Below, one piece after another: positions 1 to 12,798 of a DNA stretch of 64,000 bases. A model generated the notes under the pieces. It was not told the DNA's origin, did no database searches, and saw only the letters and a list, made by a program, of their open reading frames with translations. Within the stretch, counting starts at the first letter, position 1. The number at the start of each line of letters is the position of its first letter. Location: the NCBI GenBank assembly GCA_019454045.1, contig SKCR01035609.1, positions 62,001 to 126,000 on the forward strand, read 5' to 3'. The stretch is from Zanthoxylum bungeanum. Lineage: Eukaryota > Streptophyta > Magnoliopsida > Sapindales > Rutaceae. The position numbers and the translations under genes were made by a program.

Positions 1-1270
1 AGCCTGTTATATCTGGTAAGCTTTTAAAAGATCATAAAAATGTGCTGACGAAGCCAAAAATGTTCAAAGAATAAAGTTCTGAAAATTTTGATAGAATTTT
101 GAAAATTTTAAAAAAGAAGAAGCTAAGATCTAAAATAAAAAGATAAAAACCCAAGAAGAATCATGAAAATAGGAAAAAATTTCTAAATGTAATTTGAGAC
201 ATGAAAAAGAGATATTTGGGGATAATCAGTTAAGCCAAACCGACATAACTGGTCAGCACCGCATGTATCTTTTCGTTAACTTTGAATTGGTATATTATGA
301 GCTCAAACAGACATGTATAGCCTAAATTATGACGTTTAAGGATAGAAATGTCAGGGCATTCAGAATTATATTATGTGACTATTATTGCAGGAGTTGCTGT
401 GGGAGGAGGTTGGCAAGGTTTGGTTGCTTATATAAACTTGTTCTGTTACTATGTTGTTGGCCTCCCTTTTGGGTTCCTTCTAGGTTACAAGTTGAAATTT
501 GGAGTGCAGGTAAAGATTTTGATCCACTTATATCCACTGGCTTTTGCTTTATTTGATCTCCAATGACATGCATTCTTGTTACAGGGAATTTGGATTGGTA
601 TGATTTCTGGGACTTTTCTGCAGACATTGATCCTCTTGTACATAGTTTATAAAACAAATTGGAACAAGGAGGTGAGTACGTATAGCGGTGACCCTGAGAT
701 TTATGAGGTCCTAAACGAATTTTTAAAATGTGGTTTAAAAAAAATTATTTTGGCAATTTTATTATAATGGTTATTAAATTTTCTTAGATGTAAACTCTAA
801 TTTTGGTTTTTAGTGATTTTATAAAAAAAAAACTCATATATTGGTATAAAATTTTAGTCTATGCATCTAATTTTTTTGATTTTTATTTAATTTGGAGTTG
901 GCCAAATCCCCAGGGCCGACCCGAGGTGAGTACCATATTAAACAACAAATACATATCCCAAATTAAGTTTGTGATGAGTATTGGTTTAAAAGTTATGAGA
1001 TAAATGAGACACATGTTATACCCATATTAGTTAAAACTTGATAACTGATTCAGTGTTCGACACAAATTTAGTTCGGTACTGAATCATTATCATTATTACT
1101 TAGCTCGGTATTGAATCATGATCATTATTATTCCCCTTTAATTATCATTAGAATCACTTTTTTTTTTGCAGGTAGAACAAGCATCTGAAAGGATGCGGAA
1201 GTGGGGAGCTGGGCAAGACCATGATCTGATACAACATAATACCCTTCGATCTCCAAAAATTTTGACTTGA
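1..1270 (+). CDS. 3' end of a MATE/DETOXIFICATION efflux transporter (four exon pieces, partial)
   Basis: Exons read as 1-15, 391-509, 585-671 and 1172-1270, each bounded by GT and AG; the phases join without a break and end at TGA 1268-1270. The 15 bases at the window edge encode the end of a QPVxSG motif that continues into VAVGGGWQ in the next exon. The peptide matches the last two transmembrane helices and tail of plant MATE proteins: GGGWQ, LVAYINL, CYYVVGLPFGFLLGY, then GVQGIWIGM, TLILLYIVYKTNW and VEQASERMRKWG. MATE proteins are H+- or Na+-coupled antiporters that export organic compounds across plasma or vacuolar membranes; the substrate cannot be told from this part. The tail after the conserved RKWG is about 20 residues and poorly conserved. 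The first exons lie outside the window. No break is seen, so the gene looks functional. Confidence 0.93.
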
Positions 1271-1639
1271 AAGAAAATGCATATATGTATATGGCTAATA
1301 GCCTAATAGCTTGGCCACTCAATACATTGGAATATAAATTATTTTCATATCAAATCACTTTCTTGTTGATCTAGTTTGATATTTCATTTTCAAAATAAAA
1401 TCAAAAAATTTATGTAACCTATCAAGTTGGGAGGGAAATTTCCGAAATGGATGATAAAATATTTCTAGGAGTACAAGCAATAAACATCTTAAATTCGTTT
1501 TAGTTTAGCACAAACATCTGTACATGTTGGCTCATACTTAGATGTACTATTTGAATTTTTTTTCCTTCTTTTGACATATTATTTGATTGTGTCAAGGGGG
1601 GAAATAATAAAAGTCGTACTCAGTCTATAAGACTCTCAT
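1271..1639. other. 3' flank of the MATE gene
   Basis: AT-rich sequence holding the likely 3' UTR and downstream spacer. I see no coding sequence, RNA gene or clear repeat in it. Confidence 0.5.
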
Positions 1640-1862
1640 TATAATTAAAATTTAGAAATATCAAAATATATGTAATCTTATTTTTCACAAAAAGATTGCT
1701 TTTACGCTTTGAATATGTAGTGAATCCGAGAGAAGATATTGATGTACGTAGTCTTATCATTATTTTTTTCAAAAAGAAACTGTTTCTAAAATTTGAACCC
1801 GTAACTAATCGGATAATAAATTATTATTTGACCATCTAGTGTCCCAAAAAAATTCAAAAATA
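1640..1862 (-). repeat. Degenerate tRNA-derived SINE (Au-like)
   Basis: Read on the minus strand, a decayed internal promoter box (GGTTCAAAT, complement of 1791-1799) is followed by GAAACAGTTTCTT, then TAAGACTACGTACA. That order resembles the body of plant Au-type SINEs, where a similar GAAACAGCC...AAGACTGCGTACA stretch follows box B. SINEs are non-coding retroposons moved by LINE enzymes. The ends are approximate and no clean target duplication was found, so this is an old copy and the family call is from memory of the consensus. Confidence 0.45.
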
Positions 1863-2127
1863 AAATGTGTGCCATCACCATGATTTCTATTCTAGTTATG
1901 ATTCTCTAATTGCCAACATGTTTCATTTCATGTTTTACTTTGTTTACACGTTCAAAATGAATTAAAATAATAAAATTTCATTCGTCAATGACTAAAATGT
2001 CAAATCATTTATATGAGTGGAAAAGTTGTGAATTTTGCCTGTTATATACATTTGCATATGGAACTCTCTAGCCATGCTCTAGTATATAATTAAGTTATGA
2101 TTAATTTTTTATAATATTTTATTACAT

Positions 2128-2305
2128 TTTATTGCATTTTTTTTTTTGAAATCCTTGGAAATCCCGTCGTCAAACCACCGCTTCCGAACTTAAGCGTAGT
2201 AGGTAAAACCCTCGGACCCTTACAAGAAACACACTCTCTGGATTCGAACCCAGGACCTCAAGGTGAGATTATGAACCTTATACCACCAAACCACGCCTCT
2301 TGGGG
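2128..2305 (-). mobile_element. tRNA-derived SINE with a perfect 17-bp target-site duplication
   Basis: On the minus strand the element starts near 2305 and contains an A-box-like TGGTTTGGTGG (complement of 2283-2293) and a perfect RNA polymerase III B box, GGTTCGAATCC (complement of 2240-2250), 33 bp apart. It ends in an A-rich tail at 2138-2148. The 17-base ATAATATTTTATTACAT occurs at 2111-2127 and again at 2306-2322, exactly flanking the element. That is the signature of target-primed reverse transcription. The length of about 178 bp is normal for plant SINEs. The family is not identified. Confidence 0.88.
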
Positions 2306-2322
2306 ATAATATTTTATTACAT

Positions 2323-5300
2323 ATACATTAATAATAATGAATGATTAAAATTTTATTATATATAAATTCTTATTCAGTTATTATCAATTACAATATAAAA
2401 TTTAGTTAATCATCGAATTCAAATCATTTATTGACATGGGTGATGGGCCTTCGTTTTGAACGTTATACGCCCAACGTTCTGATATCTTAATCTTACATTA
2501 CAAACCCAAATTTATCTAATTTTTTTATTACACATCGGACATGACCTATATCTTTTGATAATTACTTCTAACTCTATGATAATTACACTATAATCCTTAA
2601 ATTAAAATTATTTGCATTAATTCCATAATTTCATGAACAATCAACTCTCTTGAAGATCGATCATGCTCTTGGCACATGGCCATTGCCATTTGCCAATCAA
2701 ATTTTCAAATCATGTTCTTTCATATTTGAAGTATGAAAGATTCTTCATATTGTTCCAAGTGTTATTGATTTACCGATGTTTGGTAGTGGAGAAATATAAC
2801 ATCCTCTCTTAGATACACTATCGGTAGGCGACAAGTCATCCTATTATCATCACAATGACATAATAATTACTAAGTTCGACTTATCTTTTATTAAAACTGT
2901 TTATTTCTCAATTTTTAACTTCCCATAACATCAACCATCTAGATCATTCTTTGTCATGACCTATGTATGATTCTTGCTAGTTAGGTATCGTGCCAATTTT
3001 CCTTTCTTCTGTTATCCTATCTTCATCTTCTGTAATACCAAGTCTTAATGACCTTTGTTTCCCTGACTTTGAGCATACCTCAGGTTCTTCACCTTTTGTT
3101 GTAATGCAGTCTCTTTAATGATCTCTCTAGCAAATAACGTTGTATGCATTCAGTTAATGGCTAAGGTTTCTCTACTATTTTGTTTGAATATACTGCTCAA
3201 ATTTCGGTATTAGTTATAAACCTCAATTATAGGAGAAACTATTGCATTACTAACTCCCTCAGAAGACTGTGTTACTTAAAATAGTATCATTGAGTCGCGC
3301 TCTACCATGCATAATCCTTAACTTATTTTACTTTAATCTTGGTTTCTAGTATCACGTTACTTCTACTTGTAAGCGTTAGCTTCTTTTCCTTCTTTGTCAT
3401 TAATAACTTCTAATTTTCCACCTACAATATCGTCATCAATCAACTCGCTCATATTCAATCATTGTTTCCTTTTATACTATCTCATTACCTTAGAGATTAA
3501 ACACATTTTTCTCTTTGAAATCACATGCCCACCGTTTTTACTTATGACACTTAAAACTTACCCTTGAAGCGTGTTTGTTATAAGAACTTAGTAAGGTATT
3601 AATGGCGATTATCCTTACATGCGACCCTCGAAAGATTTGATTATATTATTATTCTTATTCACGTAAACTATGGGCATCTTCCTTCTTAGTCTGTGAAGAT
3701 CCCTCTACCAAAATCTATTGTGGTCTCATCCTCCTTCCATATGAGAATATCTACCTTTGAAGCCTCTCTGTCGATGTTTAATATTCTTTTATCACTTGTC
3801 AACAAATAATTCACTTCATTACTTATTCTGCAATAAACTCACTCGGGGGTATTATACCATGTTCACTCTAGGGTTTTGATATGTTGTTATCACGAATTTA
3901 GCTGAGAGGGAAATACGATGTCTGGGAAAACCTGTTAACTGAATTTTAAGTAAAATCTTACTCCTTTGCTCATTGGTAAACTATCGTAACGTATACGGTT
4001 ACCTTTTCTGGCATACAACCTAAAATATCCGAGCTCTGAAGTGCCCATATGGTTCTTTTACTGTTCTATCTTGATTCATTATCTGGTAAAACATCTAGAT
4101 ACCTAGTTGCCCTTGTCTTTATTCGTGTTATGATGCTAGTGAATTATTTCGAGTCATATTTTATCTTATTCCTACCTGGGTGCATCATGTGAGGAAGCAC
4201 CCATGTAGGAAACAATTACCTTGGACCAGCTATTAGATGCCATAACTTTTATTGTTTTAATACTTATGGCATGGCATTTATAATTTTTAGATGATTATGA
4301 CTCTAGCAATTTCATAATTTTATCAAAATGTTTATTAAGAGAAGCATTAAACCATGGCATGTCATCTGAATTAGTGTGCTATTAATTTCAGTGTTCTTTG
4401 GGGACATACTCACTGTTTTCATCATTTTTAATTATGTTTACCGAACATGTATTATTATTTTCATATTTAAAATATATGATACAGAAAAATGATACCTTAC
4501 GCATGTTCAAATCTAAGATACATGAATATAAAAGTATTGGATTGTATTACTTCATCATTGTCATACTCTCTATAATTCTTCTCATATTACGCTTCTTCTT
4601 CATTCCCTAAATGGAAAAGTCTGGTACTCTAACGTCTTTAGTCATGCCTAACGATTGCAAGCTAGATTCGTACAAAGGCATGTACTGCCGCTGAATCTAA
4701 AATTGAAAATATATTTTATTGCTCATATACTTTTGTCACTATTTAACTAGTATTTTCTTATTCGTTGTATCCCCTCCACATTTCCACTTCTACCTTATTG
4801 TCTAGAGTCTCTCTCATTTCTTATGTTTTGTGTTGTACATGAGGCCCTCATGATTTATGAGCTTCAAATACCTTATCCTAAGGGTAACGCCTTCGTTCTT
4901 TGGGACAAAATGAATTGTTTGTGCCTTAAAAGTATTACACTACATCTTGAGTCTACTTGTTCATGAGAACATCATCAGGACGGGTACTGTGGTCCATCGC
5001 TACTAGGCTATCTAATTAGGGTTGGGAAAAGGTCGAGTAAGTTAAGTCTATTTCAGGTTATCACGCACAAGTACTAATGCTAAAGGGCCACTTGAATGTA
5101 ATGCCTAGTCTCTCTTCTAGTTCGGCCATTTACTAGTACTCCCACTATCCTTTACTGGGAATTCTCTAAAATATAAACTTACTCCAAGTCTTACTGTCCT
5201 CTCTTGGTTACCTATTTCTGGATAGTTCCATCTTATTCCTCTTCTTAGTTTCCCTTTTTGGCCCGTCGGAAAGGTCTCGAAAAATACACATTTCACTCTT

Positions 5301-5425
5301 ATAAATGTTATATGCTCTACCTTCTTCAAGTAATCGAATTCTGTGAGTCCTTACTTCTTTGAACGATTAGGTTTTGTAACAGACTAAGATAACTTTACTA
5401 AATTTGGGTAAATTTAAGATCCATC
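2323..5425. other. Unassigned AT-rich region
   Basis: About 3.1 kb with no convincing reading frame on either strand, no LTR ends and no RNA gene. It holds a strong inverted repeat at 4169-4211 and a smaller one at about 4238-4272. It probably joins the sequence after 60214, because the large nest between them is an insertion. It may be an old decayed element, but nothing shows which. Confidence 0.5.
4169..4211. repeat. Inverted repeat, 15-bp arms
   Basis: TTCCTACCTGGGTGC at 4169-4183 pairs with GCACCCATGTAGGAA at 4197-4211 at 14 of 15 positions, leaving a 13-base loop. The stem is too short for a typical plant microRNA precursor. Function unknown. Confidence 0.6.
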
Positions 5426-5539
5426 TGTTGGGGCCGATGTGGGACCCCTAGGGTCGGATCGGTATCCCACGCAGCGGAAGTGAGTCTAACCTGTGGATAT
5501 CTAGCATGCGTGTATTTTTAAATATTTTAATGAAATATA
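5426..5539 (-). repeat. Element H left LTR, first piece
   Basis: The 114 bp from TGTTGGGGCC to the insertion point of element O. The matching part is missing from the right LTR of H, so the assignment rests on the TG start, the near target duplication, and the total LTR length (about 2.5 kb) agreeing with the right copy once its truncation is allowed for. Confidence 0.6.
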
Positions 5540-7485
5540 TGTTGGGGTGAACGTAGCGGAAGCCCGCAGTGGAAGGCGAAAATAATTTTTAAACATTTTA
5601 AAAATTTTCCGAGCGAATTATAAATATCAAATATTTTTAATTCACCCAAATAAGTTTAAATATATTATTTATTAACATTTAATAACATAATATATTTCGA
5701 ATCACGACGAATTATTTTACGAAAATATTTTTCGACAAATAATACACGTAACGGGAAAACAATCAAATCGGTTGAACATCAGCCGAGCCGGGGCAACCCG
5801 GTCACTCGGACAGTGTGCGGTCAGCCCTTGAGCTGCCCGAATAGTTCCCAGTTCGCTGGGTTCACAACCGGCACGCGTTGAGCCCGTTTCCACGCATATC
5901 TCACGTTTTCGCCCTGAAACAATTTTCGAAATTTATCCACCACCCAATACACATCCAAAATCATCCAAATAACATATTTTTACATGAAAAATATTATGTT
6001 TTAAGGTTCAAAACCAGATCTGATCCAGAATTAATTTTCTCCATTTTTCATACCAAAATTCAATTTATTCACAAAATTAATCCAATTAATTTACACAAAA
6101 TTTATCACCACAATACAAAGTTCCAAGAACAATTCTAGGCAATATTAGAGTGGTAACATCACTCTAGAATGACAATTTTAAATTTTAGATTAATTCTCTA
6201 ATTAATCATTTACACATGCTAAATAAAGAAAACAATTAAGGTTACCTAATCGATCAACACCAAGTTTTTGCTTCAAACACATATCCAAGATACATATATA
6301 GTCAAGACATGCAAAATACATATCCAATATATATTTTTCATGCTCAAGAAACAAAAAAAAGAAAAATAGAAATTGGAAATTCAATATTACCTTAATTTTG
6401 GTTTCGAATTCCTTCAATTTATCTCTTTTGGTGTTGATTAATTTTGGAACCCTAATCCTCTTTTTTCTTTATGTTCTCAACACATGAGAAAGTGGTTAAA
6501 ACCTTGTAAAATGAAACAAGTTTCATTTTTATACAAAATTTAACCCTTAGCCGAAAATTGGGTATATTTTCAAGAAAATAATAATTTTTTTGGCCTACAA
6601 TTTTACACCAAATTTATCTTATCCAAAATAAGATTTTATTTTGATTTTTGTTAATTAAAATCCATGTGTCCAAATTACATGGTTTGGAAAATCAAATTTT
6701 GCCAAAGATTAAGAATATTCCATGTAATATTCTTAATTAAAAATAAATAAATTAACAAATTAATCAATTTATTTAATAATTAACAAAAGATAAAATAAAC
6801 ACATGGAAAAATATTCCAAGAATATTCTTCCATTTTATTATTATTTTTATTAATTAATTAATTAATAATAATAACAAAACAAGTGTCATAATCGAATTGG
6901 TTAATAATGTGTATCTAATCTAAATTATGTATCGTATATAAATATACAATATTTAATACGCATGTGTAAATTATGAATAATCTGAATTATCCATAATTAA
7001 TTGCTCAAGTACTCAACGAGTACACTTTATATTGTGTGACTCTCTAGGTTCAAGTTTATCTGTCACGGAAACCATTTCCATGTCCGTAATTTATCCACTC
7101 ATAAATTACGACGACCACAGATAATCGAGTTAAACCATCCAAGTCGAAATCATTGTATATATATAATCTCTCTGTCATAGGTTATCCGAATTATTCCGGA
7201 GATATATATTAGACGTCAAATCTCCACTATGAACAATTCATGTGTGTCGCGACATAATTATGATTCTTCAATAAAAATTCGGAACTCATTCTGAATCATA
7301 CATCGGCCAAAGATTCAAAGAATCACAAATTGGACACCTGAATCTTATACACGGGACTGGCAAATCCTCTCTGGATACATCATAGGATATCGTGAGTATC
7401 GGTTCATACCCGACGAACATGCGGAGGTCTGATCTTAAAAGATCGTTGACATGACTGTCATCAAAGTACGAATGATATCTCACAT

Positions 7486-8079
7486 TGTTTGGGCCAAATT
7501 TGGTCCAGGGGTAGTTTCGTCATTTTACTTCAGGTTCAATACTGGACGCACCCCTGAAGCCTCCTAATTAAACCCCAAAGACATAATGTCGGCCCAGGCC
7601 CGATGAGCACCAACACCCATAACCGAAGGACTATCCAGAGGCCGGCCCACGTAACTCCTAAGTTCATAAACACAATACATAAATTCGACAGTTTCCAGCC
7701 TACAACGGCAAATGCAGTGAATATCCCTCATAAAGCCGACCGTTACCAAGACTCAACAGACGATAATCAAGTGCAGACCCTCAGATAGGTATATAAGAAA
7801 GAAGGCTCCATGAGGACGGGGGAGGGTCTCCAGAATTCATGTAATCACCATCCTACCACCCTCACGGCATCACATGGGGATCAAGGTAGTCTCTAGCCTT
7901 GCTATTCCATTACTTACAGCTCACTTCCACTACTGACTTGAGCGTCGGAGTGCCCCCGGCACCCACCACACCGGTGGGTAGTCTGCTCCCGCTCACTCTA
8001 CCATCTTTGTTTTGAAGGATCGCCAGTGCCCCTATACTAAATCTCAATTGTGGACCTCGGGCGAAAACCAGCGTCTACA
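7486..8079 (+). repeat. L1 5' LTR
   Basis: 594 bp, TG...CA ends, nearly identical to 12205-12798. A TATATAA at about 7791 is a likely promoter TATA box. Confidence 0.9.
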
Positions 8080-8082
8080 ATT

Positions 8083-8100
8083 TGGCGCCCACCGTGGGGC
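8083..8100 (+). other. L1 primer-binding site
   Basis: TGGCGCCCACCGTGGGGC starts three bases after the LTR. TGG pairs with a tRNA CCA end. The exact tRNA was not determined. This type of site is usual for some plant Gypsy lineages. Confidence 0.75.
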
Positions 8101-10820
8101 CTTGGCGATTCATAGCGTGCAAAGACCTCTCCATTTATGATCCTTCCAAACATCCCTACTAATATGGCGTCGACAGCAGGAGCAAACGCCAAATATGAGT
8201 ACCATCATTTGAACTATTCTGCACACTTCCTCCACTCGACATGGGATACCCTCATAATCCCCGGCATACCCAATCAACCAAGAAATATTCTCCATAATTG
8301 ACATATATTCAAGACTCCTTGAGGCGGTTACTATCTACTCCAGATAGCATAGATAGAATTTCATTACCTTTAGTCTTTGTGAATGGATTGTCATCACTTC
8401 CAGACTACTTGAAAGAGGTTTTAACTTCTTCAGACGACATTAAGAGGATATTGTTCCACTCGACATCATATCCTCCAGACTACATGATAGACTTGGCATG
8501 GATATTTTAGTCAGCATTATCAGGCGACAAGAAACATGTTCTCTTGCAAGTCGTGTGGCATATTGCCTGAGCCAATTGATATCCTGCACACGAAAGTCAA
8601 TAAAAAGGTGGCGTACCATCAAATTTCTCCTGCGCGTGAAGTATGCCCAGTCTTCACTCGCGAATCACAAAGAAAACAACCGGCCATGTGTAGTCCGTAA
8701 TCATGCATCGCTGCCATCACTAAAGATATTATCCATCAAGCTTCTCGTGGATGCAACCACTCGACAAAATGAACCTCAAGAGCAATCAAAAGTCTGAAAG
8801 TTGAAGACGGGTGCAGCTTATTGGGCCCAATGGCAAAAGTTGCACGACCAACACTACATGTTCGTTCGATCTTTGATCACCAACCTGTGCAGATGTAACA
8901 GAATCAAACTCGTCATAACTGATGAAGGAATGCTGACCATATAATTTCAGATTTGACGACACTCTTCATTGCTGGATGTTATTATTTGGTTTGAATGATC
9001 CAACTGACGTATGAATTTTGGATTAGCATGTGTGCCATGAATAGGTCGAGGAGACTCAGGCGCTCACCGAGAATTAATATTTGATGGTTGTTTGTTAACT
9101 TGAGAAAGAGACGGCAGTACTGCTCCAATCCTCAAGAGGACTGAATGTAGAAGAACTGTTGACCAAGTCCCAAAGAGGTGTCGCAGAGAACTTTTCATCA
9201 CAGGATGTGCTTGCTTGAATGCTTCATAGAAAACCTCAGACACCAGAGAGTGAAGTGCTATAGTTTTGGGCACTTAGTAGCTTGGATCAGTCGACATATA
9301 CCGAAGAACAGCACCCACAAGCGATCTATGTCAACTTAAACCTGCGCCTATTTATATAGAGAGAGACGAGCCATACAACGTATATGCGCCCAGCCAAAGT
9401 GCATACTTCTAGCCAACATGTTTGAATTGAGCAACGTGAGTATCCTGCAACCGATATGCGTGCGTCCTGAAATGTGAACCCCTTCCAGTCGACCTGCCTC
9501 AACCCAATAACGTGGATACCTCCAACAAATGAGCATGAGAATGTCCTTCAGTCGACGAACGTGATTCCAGAAACTTTCAATAGTTCCAGCCGACAAACAC
9601 GCCTCCATAAACGCATCAATACAAGCACAATACATCTTGGCTTTCATAGGATGAATTCACTGAAGCTCCATAAAGTGGCTGCATAATACATCTTGCGTGT
9701 AGACTGGCCTGTAGCTACCTTGCTAGTGTCGAATGAAGGCAGCACACTGTGATAAGTTGCCGTTTATTTCTCTTATTCCTGAGCTGCATGGCTTTGTTTG
9801 AGTGTTTTCTTGTTCGATGTAGGACACACTTCGACATTGGTTGTTTTGTTTACTGGTTGCTGGACGATTTGGTCTTCGGCCAAAGTTGTTTGGGGTGTAG
9901 GTTGAGGCAGCTTTGTTTCTCTCTTAGTGTGTGAGGGTTTTCATAATGTGTTGGCTTGTGCTCAGTTCACCACAATCGATGTGGGACTTAAGAAGATTTT
10001 GGGCTTTGATGTCGCTTTGATGTTGTTGGGCTCTTCTTTTGGGCCGCTTGTTTGGTTCTGCCATTTTATGTCACTCGACAAGACAAAAGTGAAAGTCTGG
10101 CTCCAGGAGAAGGCTAATAAGCAAGCGAAGCATTAGACATGTCCGCCACACAGTAGGACACTAATAAAGGCTAGGCACTAGGGTGGATGGCTATCGACCC
10201 AGGGTACATAATGAAGTTTCCATCTCTTCCTCAGAGGACATGAAAGGTTAGTCATCTTTTATGTACTACGTTGATTTAATATTACCAATTCTAGACTACA
10301 TAAGGAATTTTTTTAGAATGAAAGGTCATTAGAAACCTACGTCAGGTTCAATCGAACTACCTTCATCTAGTTAGTAGAGTGAAAATTATTTTGGACCTTC
10401 ATGATGTCTATTCGACCTTAGACCCTTACCGACCTTTGTTGGGTCTTGTAGAGTAAGGCTGGTAGCATGAGGAATAAAGACCCTCATTAGTATTTAGCAG
10501 GTATCAGGAGTGAAACTCTCTTCAACTTTTCTTAGGTCTAGTAAAGTCAGGAATGATGACCTTGGACTTCCATCTAGTCCATTAGTCAAGTTCATACAAC
10601 AGGTCCATTCAACCGTAGTCTAATGGACCTTCATCAAATTTAGGCGAGTGAATGATGACCCATTTGGACCTTCATCAGGTCTGTTCGACAATTTCATTTC
10701 GACAGTAGTCTCATGGAATATAGATGACTTTGATAGCTTTCATCAAGTTTATCAATAGTAGTATCATGGGCAATCTACAGGTCTAGTATATAATGAGTAA
10801 TGACTTTTTTGAACTTTCAT
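8101..10820 (+). other. L1 non-coding interior
   Basis: Only short reading frames without recognisable domains occur on either strand. I see no retroviral motif (zinc knuckle, DTG/DSG, YxDD or DDE). It probably serves as RNA packaging and replication sequence only. Confidence 0.6.
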
Positions 10821-12000
10821 CAAGTCCAGTCGACCGGGGACATCCCCCATAGACTCATGTCGAGTCAATTTATAGACATGGATCACACATGTCGTATGAA
10901 TTATACATCCCTGGACTCATCAAGTCCAGTCGACCGGGGACATCCCCCATAGACTCATGTCGAGTCAATTTATAGACATGGATCACACATGTCGTATGAA
11001 TTATACATCCCTGGACTCATCAAGTCCAGTCGACCGGGGACATCCCCCATAGACTCATGTCGAGTCAATTTATAGACATGGATTACACATGTCGTATGAA
11101 TTATACATCCCTGGACTCATCAAGTCCAGTCGACCGGGGACATCCCCCATAGACTCATGTCGAGTCAATTTATAGACATGGATTACACATGTCGTATGAA
11201 CTATACATCCCTGGACTCATCAAGTCCAGTCGACCGGGGACATCCCCCATAGACTCATGTCGAGTCAATTTATAGACATGGATTACACATGTCGTATGAA
11301 TTATACATCCCTGGACTCATCAAGTCCAGTCGACCGGGGATATCCCCCATAGACTCATGTCGAGTCAATTTATAGACATGGATTACACATGTCGTATGAA
11401 TTATACATCCCTGGACTCATCAAGTCCAGTCGACCGGGGACATCCCCCATAGACTCATGACGAGTCAATTTATAGACATGGATCACACATGTCGTATGAA
11501 TTATACATCCCTGGACTCATCAAGTCCAGTCGACCGGGGACATCCCCCATAGACTCATGTCGAGTCAATTTATAGACATGGATTACACATGTCGTATGAA
11601 TTATACATCCCTGGACTCATCAAGTCCAGTCGACCGGGGACATCCCCCATAGACTCATGTCGAGTCAATTTATAGACATGGATCACACATGTCGTATGAA
11701 TTATACATCCCTGGACTCATCAAGTCCAGTCGACCGGGGACATCCCCCATAGACTCATGTCGAGTCAATTTATAGACATGGATTACACATGTCGTATGAA
11801 TTATACCTTCCTGGACTCATCAAGTCCAGTCGACCGGGGACATCCCCCATAGACTCATGTCGAGTCAATTTATAGACATGGATTACACATGTCGTATGAT
11901 GATTATCTACCTGGCCTCGTCAAGTCCAGTCGACCGGGGACATCCCCCATTGACTCATGTTAAGTCAATTTGTAGACGTGGAATTACATGTTGTATGGCT
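10821..12000 (+). repeat. 100-bp tandem satellite array inside L1 (about 12 copies)
   Basis: The block beginning CAAGTCCAGTCGACCGGGGA recurs exactly every 100 bp at 10821, 10921, 11021 and so on to 11921. Most copies are nearly identical (for example GATCACAC against GATTACAC); the last copy is more diverged. Each unit has three short dyads: CTGGACT/AGTCCAG around a 5-base loop, GGGG/CCCC around ACAT, and GACTC/GAGTC around ATGTC. Confidence 0.97.
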
Positions 12001-12182
12001 TATATCTTGACCTTCATCTGGTTCAATCGATTTGGTACTTCCCTAATGGCTCTTGTAGACTCAAGTTGATAACTTAACATTCGTTTGGTTCAATTAGTAG
12101 GCAGCATCAATGCACAGCTACATAATATGGCCTCGTCCCAGGTGACACATGCGTCAAGTACTCTCCAAGCCAATGACTCTTG

Positions 12183-12204
12183 ACTTAGAGAGTAGGGGAC
12201 AAAC
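12183..12204 (+). other. L1 polypurine tract
   Basis: The purine-rich run AGAGAGTAGGGGACAAA lies directly before the right LTR and is the expected primer site for plus-strand DNA synthesis. Confidence 0.7.
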
Positions 12205-12798
12205 TGTTTGGGCCAAATTTGGTCCAGGGGTAGTTTCGTCATTTTACTTCAGGTTCAATACTGGACGCACCCCTGAAGCCTCCTAATTAAACCCCAAAGA
12301 CATAATGTCGGCCCAGGCCCGATGAGCACCAACACCCATAACCGAAGGACTATCCAGAGGCCGGCCCACGTAACTCCTAAGTTCATAAACACAATACATA
12401 AATTCGACAGTTTCCAGCCTACAACGGGCAAATGCAGTGAATATCCCTCATAAAGCCGACCGTTACCAAGACTCAACAGACGAGTAATCAAGTGCAGACC
12501 CTCAGATAGGTATATAGAAAGAAGGCTCCATGAGGACGGGGGAGGGTCTCCAGAATTCATGTAATCACCATCCTACCGCCCTCACGGCATCACATGGGGA
12601 TCAAGGTAGTCTCTAGCCTTGCTATTCCATTACTTACAGCTCACTTCCACTACTGACTTGAGCGTCGGAGTGCCCCCGGCACCCACCACACCGGTGGGTA
12701 GTCTGCTCCCGCTCACTTTACCATCTTGTTTTGAAGGATCGCCAGTGCCCCTATACTAAATCTCAATTGTGGACCTCGGGCGAAAACCAGCGTCTACA
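12205..12798 (+). repeat. L1 3' LTR
   Basis: 594 bp, nearly identical to 7486-8079, followed by the target duplication CACAT. Confidence 0.9.

Larger units (their letters stand above)
7486..12798 (+). mobile_element. Element L1: young non-autonomous LTR retrotransposon (LARD-like)
   Basis: Two 594-bp LTRs (7486-8079 and 12205-12798), both starting TGTTTGGGCC and ending GCGTCTACA, differ by only a few substitutions and four 1-bp indels. The target duplication CACAT is perfect (7481-7485 and 12799-12803). A primer-binding site follows the left LTR at once, and a purine-rich tract precedes the right one. The 4.1-kb interior has no gag, protease, reverse transcriptase or integrase that I can find, so it must move with enzymes from another element. 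The site type suggests a Gypsy partner, perhaps Tat/Ogre-like. It carries a 100-bp satellite array near its 3' end. Confidence 0.9.

Noticed and set aside
2240..2250. tRNA gene suggested by a perfect B box
   Set aside because: No cloverleaf. The A-rich tail and flanking duplication show a SINE.
4398..4610. Hydrophobic 70-residue frame as a membrane protein
   Set aside because: It is in AT-rich sequence with no family resemblance or neighbouring exon signals. T-rich DNA gives such frames by chance.
10821..12000. CRISPR-like array
   Set aside because: The repeats are contiguous 100-bp units without unique spacers, in a plant retroelement. This is a satellite.
7486..12798. L1 as a DNA transposon
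   Set aside because: 594-bp direct terminal repeats with a primer-binding site and polypurine tract show an LTR retroelement. There are no terminal inverted repeats beyond TG/CA.
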